Shown: positions 21,000 to 30,508 of the stretch, in pieces | Layout of the letters: each line of letters begins with the position of its first letter | Position numbering within the stretch: position 1 is the stretch's first letter | Assembly: GCA_963826515.1 (NCBI GenBank) | Contig: CAWGXI010000012.1 | Coordinates: 372,001 to 436,000, forward strand | Source: DATFVJ01 sp963826515 | Lineage (GTDB): Bacteria; Actinomycetota; Actinomycetes; Streptosporangiales; Streptosporangiaceae | Length of the DNA stretch: 64,000 bases | Direction: 5' to 3' | The notes under the pieces: model-generated | Told to the model about the DNA's origin: nothing | Databases searched by the model: none | The model's input: only the letters and a program-made list of their open reading frames with translations | Made by a program: the position numbers and the translations under genes

Positions 21000-21644
21000 T
21001 GGGCGGACTGTCCAGGACCGTCCGGCAGCGGCCGTGTGCTGGGCGGTTATTCGAGGCCTGTCGCCCGCATCCGTGGCTGGCTATGGCCTTGGCAGCAGTC
21101 TTGGCGGCAGTCGAGCACCCGCTTGCGGGAGCTATGGCTTTGCACCGTGCTCGTCCTGGGCCTGCGCCAGCGGCCCGAAAGCTGTCTTGGGTAGTTTGAC
21201 CTGGGCAGGAGGACATTGGCTCCGTGCTTTGCATGCCCGCTAGGCGCGCGCATGAAGTCGAGGAGGAGCTAGATCAGGTAGCTGTCATGACTGCCATAGG
21301 CGAGCGGCCGCGGGCCACGCGGCGGTTCGCGGCTCGATGTCAAGGCTCTGGTCGTTTTTTTCGCCCGCGGGTACGCGACCTGCTGGCGCGGACTGCTCGG
21401 TGGCGGGTTCCCATACGCTGGTGGCTGGCGGCCCTGAGCCCAGCTGCGTTCCTGGGGCTCGCTGATAGCGCGATGGTTGCGGCCGGGAAAGCCCTGCCGA
21501 GCGTTGCGCTCATAGTTCCGGAGGCGATAGGTCCGCGCCGCGGCCGGAACCCCCTGGATCCCGGCACCACATAACCACCCCGCCAGCACACGCAACAGCA
21601 ACGTTGCGGCGCCGTGCCGCCCGGCTGGCGGTTACCGTGGCTGC
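21000..21644. other. Region without a recognisable gene
   Basis: Only weak open frames. The longest on the plus strand (21224-21574) has one hydrophobic segment (WWLAALSPAAFLGLADSAM), but no family, ribosome site or convincing codon pattern. It adjoins the tRNA fragment and may be element debris. Confidence 0.35.
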
Positions 21645-22025
21645 ATGCCGCCGCGTCCAGCGCGCCCCCAGCTCGGCCTGTTTGATAACCCGGTCGGCAT
21701 CTTCAGCATGGAAGAGCTCGCGGGGATCGTGCGGGCGCTGGAGCGCGAGCGGCCCCGCCAGACCGTAGACGAGCTTTCCCGCGCCGTATTCGCCGAACTT
21801 GCCATGAAGCGGACGCGGCGTGCCGCCGAGCTGGTCGCCGAGGCCATCCGGGTGGCGCGGGCGCCGCAGCCACGCGCCGAGATCACCGGTTCGCGGTGGC
21901 AGGCCAGCACGCGGGACGTCAGGAACTGGGCGCTCAGCGCCGGTTTCGACCTCGGCAGCGACGGCTGCATCCCGGAGCAGGCGATCACGGCATACAACCA
22001 GACACATCCCGACCGCCCGTACTGA
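21645..22025 (+). CDS. Lsr2-like C-terminal-domain protein (hypothetical)
   Basis: A 126-residue protein. Residues 20-80 form basic helices (MEELAGIVRALERERPRQTV, RRAAELVAEAIRVARA). The C-terminus (VRNWALSAGFDLGSDGCIPE, then QAITAYNQTHPDRPY) resembles the Lsr2 DNA-binding module, which reads W-A-x-x-x-G-...-G-x-I-P-x-x-v-x-x-A-Y. DNA binding is therefore likely but not shown. The gene stands alone and is followed by a perfect palindrome. Confidence 0.6.
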   Translation: MPPRPARPQLGLFDNPVGIFSMEELAGIVRALERERPRQTVDELSRAVFAELAMKRTRRAAELVAEAIRVARAPQPRAEITGSRWQASTRDVRNWALSAGFDLGSDGCIPEQAITAYNQTHPDRPY

Positions 22026-22033
22026 ACCGTACC

Positions 22034-22065
22034 CGCCGCGTTGCGGCATATGCCGCAACGCGGCG
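22034..22065. repeat. 32-bp perfect palindrome
   Basis: Sixteen-base arms centred on CATATG (22047-22052), nine bases after the stop codon of the Lsr2-like gene. It could be a terminator stem without T-tract, a dyad-symmetric protein site or a mobile-element remnant. Confidence 0.8.
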
Positions 22066-22189
22066 CTCTGGCCTGGTTTGCACAAGGCTGTGGCGCACGT
22101 CAAACCGGTTGTGAGTACCTTTACGGGCCGCGCATACGAACTTCCCCGAGATTCGGACCAAATGACCGGGACGTGACCGTCTTGGTGTT

Positions 22190-22546
22190 GTGCGGGTTCC
22201 TGTGAAGGACACCCCTCCAGCCGACATCGTCGGCGCGGTGCGGGTCGTCGCCGTCGGTGAAGCCATGCTGTCCCCATCGGTCACCCGCACGCTGATCGAC
22301 CGCTACAGCGCCGATACAGCGGCGGTCCGCCGAACTGCCGCGGAGGACTCGCTCAAGGCACTCACCGACCGGGAACGCGAAGTCGCCGCCGAGGTTGGGC
22401 GCGGCCGGTCCAACGCCGACATCGCCGCGCATCTCTACATGAGCGAGGCAACCGTCAAGGCCCACGTGTCCCACGTCCTGACCAAGCTGAACGCGACCAA
22501 CCGCGTACAGGTGGCAATCATGATGCGCGACGCCGGCCTTGCCTGA
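22190..22546 (+). pseudogene. NarL/LuxR-type response regulator lacking its receiver domain
   Basis: The product starts at the linker (KDTPPADIVGAVRVVAVGEA) and has a complete LuxR helix-turn-helix (LTDREREVAAEVGRGRSNAD, then MSEATVKAHVSHVLTKLNAT). Just upstream, in another frame, VLVLC and GFL match the end of a receiver domain joined by a deletion, and a lost base breaks GFLLKDT. The phosphorylation domain is thus gone; a short DNA-binding protein might still be made from the GTG. Confidence 0.7.
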
Positions 22547-22844
22547 GCCGCCAGCATCACCCTGACGGCGACGACCCCCTACGCCTTCGCATCGAGCTCC
22601 CCGCGCTCGGGTCGGGCACCTTTCCTGTGGTGTTCAGCCGCGAACCGACGGTGAAGTGACCGCCCTGCACCTCGGCGTCCTGCCGCTGTCCGTCCAGGAG
22701 CGGCGCGACATTCGGAACCCGAGACTGTGGGTGGCGGCGCCCTGACGGCCGACGCCATGGCGCTCGCCGTGGGTCACCGGCGCCGGGACGAGGGGCTGGC
22801 TTAGATTCTCACATCGAGGCCGCCCTGGCCGCCGGAAAGGCGTG

Positions 22845-23279
22845 TTAGCGGGTACCTGTGATGTAGTTGGTCAATGCGGCTCGGTCGGTTTCGAGTTCGT
22901 CGATACGGTTCTTCACCACGTCGCCGATGCTCACGATCCCTCGCAAGCCGCCGTCAACCACGACCGGCGCGTGCCGGACCCGGTGCTCGGTCATGATGCG
23001 CATGACGTCCTCGAGTTGGGTCTGTGGGGTCACCGTGTGCACCTCGGCTGTGTAGATAGCCGTGATCGCCTCAGACATTACCGCGGCGCCTCGCTCGGCC
23101 AACGCCCGAACGATGTCCCGCTCACTGGCGATTCCGTCGACCGAGGTGCCGTTGTGAGAGACGACGACAGCACCGATTCGGTGTTCGGCGAGCACCGTGA
23201 GAAGGTGCTGCACGTCCGTGTCCGGGGTAACGGTGACGACCTGACTGCCCTTGACGCGAAGTACGTCGCTGATACGCAT
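22845..23279 (-). CDS. CBS-pair domain protein
   Basis: A 144-residue protein made of two CBS motifs: residues 10-62 (VTVTPDTDVQHLLTVLAEHR, then GIASERDIVRALAERG) and 78-130 (VTPQTQLEDVMRIMTEHRVR, then GIVSIGDVVKNRIDE). Stand-alone CBS pairs bind adenosyl ligands such as AMP, ATP or NAD and regulate partners; the partner is not evident. The frame is complete with typical length. It is flanked by broken genes on both sides. Confidence 0.9.
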   Translation of the reverse strand: MRISDVLRVKGSQVVTVTPDTDVQHLLTVLAEHRIGAVVVSHNGTSVDGIASERDIVRALAERGAAVMSEAITAIYTAEVHTVTPQTQLEDVMRIMTEHRVRHAPVVVDGGLRGIVSIGDVVKNRIDELETDRAALTNYITGTR

Positions 23280-23394
23280 TTGGCCCTCCCAGACACCGGT
23301 GCGGGACTGATCGTGTACCCCGGCACCCCCAGGCTATTACTTCAACCCGCGGTTGCCGGGTAGATGATCGGCGGTGGATCCCGGGGCATTGGCC

Positions 23395-23750
23395 GGGCTC
23401 GGGTACGGCGACCCGCAAAGCAGCCGACGGCGAGGTCAATACCTATACCGGCGCCGGTAGCTTCGAAGATCCGCAGGCCGAGCAAGCCGAGCATCGCCAC
23501 CGGGGCGAGGTCATACGGTTTAGCGTACTCGCGGGCCGCGGTGAGCTATGCCTCGAGCTGCAGGTGGGTGAACCCGAGCGTCGACGACTCAGCTGGCGCC
23601 GGACGTGCTCGGCGGTGAGCGCTCCAGCACGCCGTCGATGACGCACGTTCGGTAGAACCGGGCCGCAACTGAGAAGCGGCGTGAGGCCGTCGAGGGCTTG
23701 AACCGGCGGGCCTCCTGTATCCACCGGATGTACGGCTGCCCGGGCCGGCG
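23395..23750 (-). pseudogene. Tyrosine recombinase (phage-type integrase) remnant
   Basis: One frame reads YIRWIQEARRFKPSTASRRF and ARFYRTCVIDGVLERSP, the N-terminal SAM-like core-binding domain. After shifts it reads STLGFTHLQLEA, then a stop, then YAKPYDLAPVAMLGLLGLRI and FEATGAGI, the start of the catalytic domain. The R-H-R-Y catalytic part is absent. It is 2.4 kb from the tRNA fragment. Confidence 0.75.
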
Positions 23751-23795
23751 CCTAGCCTGTGCGTATGCGGATGGCGCGATCCGGGCCGGACCTCG

Positions 23796-24188
23796 ATGGC
23801 TGACGCCGGCGACGTACGCCGCCTCGCGCTGGCGCTGCCGCACGTGGCGGAGATCGACAGCGACGGCTTCGACTTCCGGGTGGCCGGCAAGGGGTTCGTC
23901 TGGTCCTACCCCGAGCGCAGGCCGGGCAAGCCCCGGCTCATCCGGACCGATATCGCGGTGCTGTTCGTCGGCGACGAGGCCGAGAAGCAGGCTCTCCTGC
24001 TCGGCGAGCCCGAGGTCTTCTTCACCGCGCCCGGCTACGACGGCTGGCCGCTGGTGATGCTGCGGCTGCCAGAGGTGGACGCCGAGCGGCTGGCCGAGCT
24101 GGTGACCGACGCGTGGCGGATGCGTGCCCCTGACGAGCTCGCCGGAGAGCTCGACGAGGCCGGCGTCGCGGGCGCAGAACTGGGCTGA
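23796..24188 (+). CDS. MmcQ/YjbR family protein
   Basis: A complete 130-residue protein with the CyaY-like fold pattern of YjbR: RRLALALPHVAEIDSDGFDF at the start, GKGFVWSYPE, VLFVGDEAEKQALL and FTAPGYDGWPLVMLRLPEVD, ending in the helix AERLAELVTDAWRMRAP. The family is often called DNA-binding but its role is not established. It begins shortly after the integrase remnant and is not part of a visible operon. Confidence 0.88.
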   Translation: MADAGDVRRLALALPHVAEIDSDGFDFRVAGKGFVWSYPERRPGKPRLIRTDIAVLFVGDEAEKQALLLGEPEVFFTAPGYDGWPLVMLRLPEVDAERLAELVTDAWRMRAPDELAGELDEAGVAGAELG

Positions 24189-24423
24189 GCGAGTCCGGTC
24201 AGTGGAAAGACAGGCTCGGCCGGCCGGAATCGTCACCCGGCTTTGACTAACTGGCTCACGGCCATGGCTTCGCCGCTAACGAAACCCAGCCCCGGCGCAC
24301 GCCACCACGGCTGCACGTCGGTCACCGCGGCAAGAGCGGATGGCGCAGGGGCGCGGGCGCGCTGCAGTGCGTGCTCGGCTGCGGACTGTCCGGAGGGGCT
24401 GGAAGGCCGGCAGAATCGATGGC

Positions 24424-24807
24424 ATGAGCGTGCAACTGAACCACACCATCGTCTCGTGTCACGACCAGCAGCGGTCGGCGGCGTTCCTGACCGGGATCCT
24501 TGGCTTGCCGGCGGCTACCCGTTTCGGGCACTTTCTCGTGGTAGCAGCCGACAATGGTGTTTCGCTGGATTTCGCCGAGACAAGCCGGGATATCGCGTCC
24601 CAGCATTATGCGTTTCTCGTTGGCGAGGAAGAGTTCGACGCCGCGTTTGGCCGCATCCGTGAACAGGACCTGCCGTACTGGGCAGATCCTGGTAAGACCC
24701 AGCGTGGGGCGGTCAACGACCGTGACGGTGGCCGAGGCCTGTACTTCGAAGACCCCGATGGCCACCTGCTCGAGATCATCACCCGGCCGTACGGCAGCGG
24801 CAGCTAG
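24424..24807 (+). CDS. VOC (glyoxalase/bleomycin-resistance) family protein
   Basis: A 127-residue vicinal-oxygen-chelate protein of two beta-alpha-beta-beta-beta units. Likely metal ligands are the His in LNHTIV, the His in QHYAFLV and the Glu in GHLLEIITRP. YFEDPDGHLLEI is the typical C-terminal signature. The substrate is unknown; relatives include glyoxalases, dioxygenases and antibiotic-binding proteins. The ATG at 24424 was chosen because upstream in-frame codons do not resemble the fold. Confidence 0.88.
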   Translation: MSVQLNHTIVSCHDQQRSAAFLTGILGLPAATRFGHFLVVAADNGVSLDFAETSRDIASQHYAFLVGEEEFDAAFGRIREQDLPYWADPGKTQRGAVNDRDGGRGLYFEDPDGHLLEIITRPYGSGS

Positions 24808-25260
24808 TCCGCAGGCCGTCGGGTCGCCTTGAGCCCTGGCACATGGCCCCGGACACCGGCCGACAGCATGTAGACACACGACCCAGCGCGCCAAGAGCGG
24901 CAAGAGCGGCATGAGCGGACATGCGACGCGGCATAGACCGGACGGTATGAGCCGGTCCGCCGCACAGCCGTCTGTGACACAATGCCGAGGTCCGCGCTTC
25001 CAGGGGACGGTTGCGGTAGGCCCGCCGGCTCGACGGCGGGATCGTCATGCAGGCTGCCAGCTTGGTGTCGAAGGCGTTCACCGTTTGGCTGGTGAGATCG
25101 GCGACCTGGCTGCCGTGCCAGGCAACTGGCTGCCGTGCCAGGCAAACAGCACGGCGAGGCACTCGCCCAGCACGGTGCCGGTTCGGCGTCAGGTCGATGT
25201 GGGCGCGCCGCACGGCTGAACTCGTGGGCGGGCCCGCTTGGGTAGTCAAGGATGAGGTCA
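24808..25260. other. Intergenic region with a 20-bp tandem duplication
   Basis: No gene recognised. Around 25110-25150 the 20-mer CTGGCTGCCGTGCCAGGCAA is present twice in tandem. The rest shows no coding pattern I trust. Confidence 0.4.
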
Positions 25261-26644
25261 TGAACGATCTGCGCTCGTTGCTCGCCCGAACCGCGGACCA
25301 CGTGGCCGCTTACCGCGAGGCCGCGTCGGAGGCCGCGGTGTTCCCTGAGATCGACCTGGACGCCGTGCGGGCGGCGATCGAGGGGCCGGCTGCCTGCGGG
25401 CCGCACCCCTGCGGGCGAGGTCGTTGACCAGCTGGTCGCCGCGGTAGAGCCGGCGATGGTCGCGACGACCGGTCCTCGCTACTTCGGCTTCGTCATCGGG
25501 GGCGCCCTCGACGCCGCGACCGCAGCCGACTTGCTCGCCGTGGGCTGGGATCAGCCGGCGTACAACCACCTGTCGTCACCGGCGGCGGCCCTCGTCGAGG
25601 AGGTCGCCGGCGCCTGGCTCGTTGAGCTTCTCGGTCTTCCCGCTGACGTGTCGTTCGGGTTCGTGACCGGCGCCCAGGGGGCCAACACGGTGTGCCTGGC
25701 CGCGGCGCGCCACCAGGTGCTCGCGGACGTCGGATGGGACGTGGAGCGCGACGGGCTTGCCGGGAGCCCAGCTGTCAAAGTCGTGGCGAGCCAGGAGCGC
25801 CATGCGACGATCGACCGCTCGTTGCGTCTGCTCGGCCTCGGTGCCGGCTCGCTTCGAGCTTGTGCCGGCGGACGGGAATGGCGCGATCGATGTGGCCGCG
25901 CTCGGGGACGTGCTGGCGAGCGGGCCCGCTGGCCCGGCGATCGTGTGCTTGCAGTCGGGCAACGTCAACACCGGGGCGTGTGATGACCTCGCGGGAGCGG
26001 TGGCGGCGGCGCACGAGTACGGTGCCTGGGCTCACGTCGACGGGGCGTTCGGGCTGTGGGCGGCGGCGAGCCCGGCGACGCGGCCGTTGGTGGCCGGCAT
26101 CGAGACGGCCGACTCGTGGGGCACCGACGGCCACAAGTGGCTTAACGTGCCCTATGACTCGGGCTACGCGTTCTGCGCGCACGGGGACGCCCACGCGGCG
26201 GCGATGGCCTACACGGCGGCGTATCTCGTCGGCACCACCCCGGCCGCGGTGCGCCCGCCCGGCGACTACGTGCTCGAGTCATCCCGCCGGGCGCGGGGGT
26301 TCGCGACGTGGGCGGCGCTGCGCGAGCTGGGACGCAGCGGCATTGCCGAGCTCGTCGACCGCTGCTGTGCCTTGGCCCGGCGTTTCGCTACCCAGCTCGC
26401 CGCCGTCGACGGCATCTCGGTCGTCAACGACGTGGTCTTGAACCAGGTGCTGGTGCGATTCGGCGACGACGACGCGACCACGGAGCGGGTCATCGAGGCT
26501 GTGCAACGCTCGGGCCAGTGCTGGATGGGCTCGACGACCTGGCATGGCCAGCGGCTTATGCGCATCTCGGTGTCGAGCTGGCGTACCACCGAGGCTGACG
26601 TCGACCGGTCGGTACGTGCAATCGTCGCCGCGGCGCGCCCCTGA
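25261..26644 (+). pseudogene. Group II PLP-dependent decarboxylase, frameshifted
   Basis: A pyridoxal-phosphate decarboxylase of the aspartate/tyrosine/glutamate type, in three frames. MNDLRSLLARTADHVAAYRE starts it; near 25390 the frame shifts to VATTGPRYFGFVIGGALDAA and GFVTGAQGANTVCLAAARHQ; near 25850 it shifts to FELVPADGNGAIDVAALG. The cofactor-binding Lys is in SWGTDGHKWLNVPYDSG, and the C-terminal domain is complete to IVAAARP. Apart from two indels the gene is full length (about 460 codons), so recent decay or sequence error are both possible. Confidence 0.78.
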
Positions 26645-26688
26645 TCCACGCTCGTGGCTGGGCTGGGGTTCCGGCCTGGTTCCCGGCT

Positions 26689-27516
26689 TCAGTGGCTGGC
26701 CTCCCGGAGCAGATCCTGGACCGCCGTGATGACGGTGTCTGGGCGGTCGGTCCAGAGGTGTCGTGCCCGGCGCCGTCGACCGGGCGGTACTCGCCGCGCG
26801 GGACGATTGCACCAGGGGCGCGTAGAGAGCGGGCTTCAGGATATTCAGCTCGCGTAGCTAGGCCTCCGGCATCAGCACCGCCTGGAACGGGTCGATCCCC
26901 ATCGCGGCCAGGACGATCACCGGCACGTCCGGCAGGTTCCCGCCGTCGCGGACCTCGGCCTCGACCTCGGTGAAGAGGTTCTTCCGCTCCTTCATGATGT
27001 TGCGCAATGCCCTGAGGTGGTAGTCGATGAGCGGCTAACGGACGGATTCCGGCCACTTGGTGAACTGCTGCTCGAACATGCGCCGGTAGAACGGCTTGAC
27101 ATGGACAGCCGGGCGCAGGATGGAGAAGATCTGCCAGAGCGTGCCGTCCAGGGTCCGCTTCAGTTTCTGGCTGCCGAACCCCTCGTAAAAACGGTTCGAG
27201 GAAGAGCACCCCGGTCACCTCGCTTGGATACAGCTGTGCGTACCGGCGGGCGTATGCACCGCCCAGTGAATGACCGGCCAGCAGATACGGAGGCGGGACG
27301 TCAGCGGCGCGCAGCAGCTCGTGCAGTTCCCTGGCGACATCCCCGGCGCTTCGGGGCAGCGCGACCTGATCGCTCCAGCCCGTTCCAGCCCGTTCCGGCC
27401 CGGTCGTAGAGCACCGAGGTGGTGAACGCCGAGACTTGATCGTGCATGTTCAGGTAGTCGAGACCGACGCGGCGACGACCATAACCCACTACGAGATCAT
27501 CGAATACCAGGAGCAC
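26689..27516 (-). pseudogene. Alpha/beta hydrolase, frameshifted
   Basis: Pieces of one hydrolase lie in order across frames: VGLDYLNMHDQVSAFTTSVL and YDRAGTGW, then (after an inserted copy of a ten-base repeat near 27390) DVARELHELLRAADVPPPYL, the nucleophile elbow AGHSLGGAYARRYA, YPSEVTGVLFLEPF and finally DTVITAVQDLLREASH before the stop at 26689. At least two indels and one in-frame stop break it. It converges with the decarboxylase gene. Confidence 0.65.
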
Positions 27517-27662
27517 TGAACCGTGACAGCCGCTTACCGCGACCGCATGAACGTCATCCCGCTAGCGCCGCGCCTCCGGTTACCGACGCCCAGAGGGTCC
27601 CGCCGTAAGATGCCGGCCGAGGACGACCAGAACGCCACCCCGTCGCGAGGCTGGGTCGGCCG

Positions 27663-27970
27663 ATGAGGGGGGACACACCCAGAGCCGCTGATCCCACTGC
27701 GCAGCAGCCGATCACCCGCACCGTGCTCCTTGATGCGCGATTGCGGCATGTGAAGGAAACCGACAGGGTCGAGATCCGCGAAATCAGGATCCTGCCCGGC
27801 CACGCCGGCGGGCTCCACGTGCACAACGGCCCGGTGGTCGGGACCATCCTTGAGGGCTCGGTGATCTAACCAAGTCGAGGGCCAGCCGGCTTCGGTTCTC
27901 CAGGCCGGAGACGTGTTCTTCGAACCGAGTGGCAGCGACTTCTTCGACATACGCAAAGCCGCGCCCTGCA
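27663..27970 (+). pseudogene. Small cupin protein, broken by one base
   Basis: RTVLLDARLRHVKETDRVEI and ILPGHAGGLHVHNGPVVGTI (His ligands of the cupin fold) run into TAA at the codon after ILEGSVI. Removing one A restores YQVEGQPASVLQAGDVFFEP. The C-terminus is lost after SDFFDIRKA. Confidence 0.65.
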
Positions 27971-28109
27971 GACCAAGGCCACCCGGCACCGTCCGGCGAC
28001 AGCTACGTCAAGAACATCCTCGGTTCTTCCGCTTCGCCGCCCGCCAGCGGATGGTCCTGACCGACCCGGCCAACGCCGCCTGCTCCTCATAGAGGGCAGC
28101 GCTGAAGCC

Positions 28110-28235
28110 CCTCGGCCGTTGTGTGCATGCTGGTCTGCGACGGGCTGAAAGGCCTGCCCGGCGCCATACCGCAGACCTCCGCAGTGCCCGCACGCTCGCG
28201 CGCTCCGCGGCATGACAGTGCGTTTTCGCACGACA
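28110..28235 (+). mobile_element. IS256-family transposase fragment
   Basis: The frame MLVCDGLKGLPGAI matches the DGLKGLP-A-I segment around a catalytic Asp of IS256 (mutator) transposases. Only about 20 codons are recognisable; neither inverted repeats nor other domains are seen. Confidence 0.5.
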
Positions 28236-28598
28236 TTGGCGGTGAATAGGTATGCGTAGGCGAGGGTTACGGGCCGCTCGATAGCCGTCGATCCCGAGCA
28301 CTCAACACGACGTCAGCGAGCGTGCGTTATGCGAGCCGATCAATTGTTTGCGCGCGGGTTGACGGATGGCGCGTTGTGTGGCGCGGCGCAACTCGCGAAA
28401 GCAGGCGACCGGGGCTGGTGGGCCGCTACGTGTCTACCGCCAAGGCTGCTCCCGCCGTTGGGTGGCAGGACCGATGCGGAGGCGGGCCGCGCCTTCGTAG
28501 CGTTGCTGTCGGCGGACTCGGTCAGCGCTTTCTGCGGCCGACGGGGACGGCGAGGACCGAGGGTGCGTCGTAGGAATGACCGAGAGAAACTGATCACG
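28236..28598. other. Upstream region of the methyltransferase pair
   Basis: No separate gene recognised. An open frame continues from 28329 into the methyltransferase, but its first 90 codons resemble no fold, so it is treated as leader or promoter DNA. Confidence 0.4.
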
Positions 28599-29669
28599 AT
28601 GACGGATCTGGACTTGGACGAGCGCAAGGTGGGCGCGTTCGTCGAGCAGGCGCTGGGCGTGCTGGTGGGCGGGGCGACCGCGCAGATGGCCTACCTCGGT
28701 GACCGGCTCGGCCTCTACCGGGAGCTGGCGGCCGGAGGCGCGGCCACCCCGGCCGAGTTGGCCGCCCGGACCGGCTGCGCCGAGCGCTACCTCGCCGAAT
28801 GGCTGGCGCAGCAGGCCTCGGTTGCGTTCATCAGCTACGACGCCGACACCGGTCGCTTCGCGCTGCCTGCCGAGCACGCCGCGGTGCTCGCCACCGACGA
28901 TTCGCCGATCACCCTTTCCGGCGCGTTTGAGGCGATTGCCGGCTGGCATTTGAGCGTCGACGGCCTGGTCGAGGCGTTTCGGTCCGGCGAGGGCATCGGG
29001 TGGGCCGATAATGACGAACGCGTGTTCCGTGGTGTGTCGCGCTTCTTTGGCGCAGCTTACCGTGCCCACTTGGTCAGTGAGTGGATTCCGGCGCTCGGCC
29101 TGGAGCCGGTGCTGAGTCAGGGCGCGCACGTCGCCGACGTCGGATGTGGCCAGGGGGTGACGACCGTGCTGATGGCCGAGGCGTTCCCTAACTCCAGGTT
29201 CGTCGGCGTTGACCCGCACAAGGCCGCGATCGAGCAGGCGAGGCAGCGGGCCGCCGCAGTCGGCGTGTCGGATCGGGTGCGGTTTGCGGTTGCCGATGCG
29301 GCGAGCCTGGATGGCGGACCGTACGACGTGGTCTGGTTCTTCGATTGCCTGCACGACTTCGGCGATCCGGTCGCGGCCGCCGGCCGGGCACGGGACCAGC
29401 TCGCCGAGCAGGGCACGGTCGCGCTCGTTGAGCCGTTCGCCCACGACGAGCTAACCGAGAACATCACCGCCAACCCGGGAGCGGGGCTGCACTACACCGC
29501 GTCGACGTTCCTGTGCGTCCCGCATTCGCTTTCCGAGCCGAGCGGGACCGCGCTCGGCGCACAGGCCGGCGGGCGGCGGGTCGCCGAAACGCTGCGCGCG
29601 GCCGGGCTCGCCCATACTGGACGGGTGGCCGCCACCCCGATCCACGCCGTCTACGCTGCGCGGCCGTGA
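28599..29669 (+). CDS. SAM-dependent methyltransferase with N-terminal winged helix
   Basis: A 356-residue class I methyltransferase. An N-terminal winged-helix-like dimerisation part (ATPAELAARTGCAERYLAEW, residues 45-70) is followed by the Rossmann domain: motif I VADVGCGQGVTTVLMAEAFP near 177, FVGVDPHKAAIEQARQRAA, and VVWFFDCLHDFGDPVAAAG. This layout matches the family of small-molecule O-/C-methyltransferases; the substrate is unknown. I chose the ATG at 28599 because the fold begins there. Its stop overlaps the GTG of the next methyltransferase by four bases, so both are co-translated. Confidence 0.85.
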   Translation: MTDLDLDERKVGAFVEQALGVLVGGATAQMAYLGDRLGLYRELAAGGAATPAELAARTGCAERYLAEWLAQQASVAFISYDADTGRFALPAEHAAVLATDDSPITLSGAFEAIAGWHLSVDGLVEAFRSGEGIGWADNDERVFRGVSRFFGAAYRAHLVSEWIPALGLEPVLSQGAHVADVGCGQGVTTVLMAEAFPNSRFVGVDPHKAAIEQARQRAAAVGVSDRVRFAVADAASLDGGPYDVVWFFDCLHDFGDPVAAAGRARDQLAEQGTVALVEPFAHDELTENITANPGAGLHYTASTFLCVPHSLSEPSGTALGAQAGGRRVAETLRAAGLAHTGRVAATPIHAVYAARP

Positions 29670-30478
29670 CAACGCCGGGGCGGCCCACTGTCGGTTCGGC
29701 GCCGCCGGCACACTGGCGCGGCGCGGACTACGCGCGCACCTCGGCGCACCACCGTGCTACCGACGACTGGTTCCTGCGCCGCCACGCACCGCGCGAACGC
29801 GACGTCGTCGTCGACCTGGGTTGCGGCAGCGGCGAGTTCACCGCCTGGCTGGCGGCGCTGGCGCCGCGCGGGCACGTGACAGGAGTCGATCCCGATGCGT
29901 CCATGCTTGAGGCGGCAAGGCAGCACACCGCTGTCAACCTGTCCTTCGTCCAGGCCGCCGCGCAGGACATCGACCGGGTCGTGCAACCGGAGTCCGTCGA
30001 TGTGATCGTGAGCCGGGCGATGCTGCACTGGCTGCCACCCGAGCAGCACCCGGGCCTGTACGCCGCCGCGGTTCGCGTGCTGCGCCCGGGCGCGGTGTTC
30101 CACCTCGAAGCAGGGGCACCGGGCAACATCGCCGCGATCATCGCACTGCTGGAGGAACTCGCCGCGCGGTATGGCGTTCCTCCGCCCCCGCCGTTCCCGG
30201 ACCCGGGCAGGGCACTGGAGTTGCTGGAGGCGGCGGGGTTTGAGATCTCGGACGATTCGGTGCATACGGTTGCTATGCGGCGCACCTTCACCCGCGAGCA
30301 GCTGGCCGGCATGCTGAGCTCGCAGGCGGTCCTGGTGCTCACACGCCACACCGAACCCGACAGGGCCCGGGCCATCACCGACGAGGCGCTCGGCGCGATC
30401 GACCGGCTGCGCCGGCACGACGGCAGCTGGGATCAGACATTCGTGCGGCTGGAGCTGCTGGTTCGCCGTCCGCGATGA
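29666..30478 (+). CDS. SAM-dependent methyltransferase (trans-aconitate-type fold)
   Basis: A 270-residue methyltransferase starting at a GTG that overlaps the previous stop (GTGA). Motif I is VVVDLGCGSGEFTAWLAALA, followed by VTGVDPDASMLEAARQH and VDVIVSRAMLHWLPPEQHPG, with the C-terminal helical cap ending FVRLELLVRR. It resembles trans-aconitate or small-acid methyltransferases, though the substrate cannot be assigned. Coupling to the preceding methyltransferase and closeness to the hydrolase-LuxR gene suggest one transcription unit. Confidence 0.85.
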   Translation: MTTPGRPTVGSAPPAHWRGADYARTSAHHRATDDWFLRRHAPRERDVVVDLGCGSGEFTAWLAALAPRGHVTGVDPDASMLEAARQHTAVNLSFVQAAAQDIDRVVQPESVDVIVSRAMLHWLPPEQHPGLYAAAVRVLRPGAVFHLEAGAPGNIAAIIALLEELAARYGVPPPPPFPDPGRALELLEAAGFEISDDSVHTVAMRRTFTREQLAGMLSSQAVLVLTRHTEPDRARAITDEALGAIDRLRRHDGSWDQTFVRLELLVRRPR

Positions 30479-30508
30479 GCCGGTCCCGCATGCACTAGCC
30501 TCAGGGGC

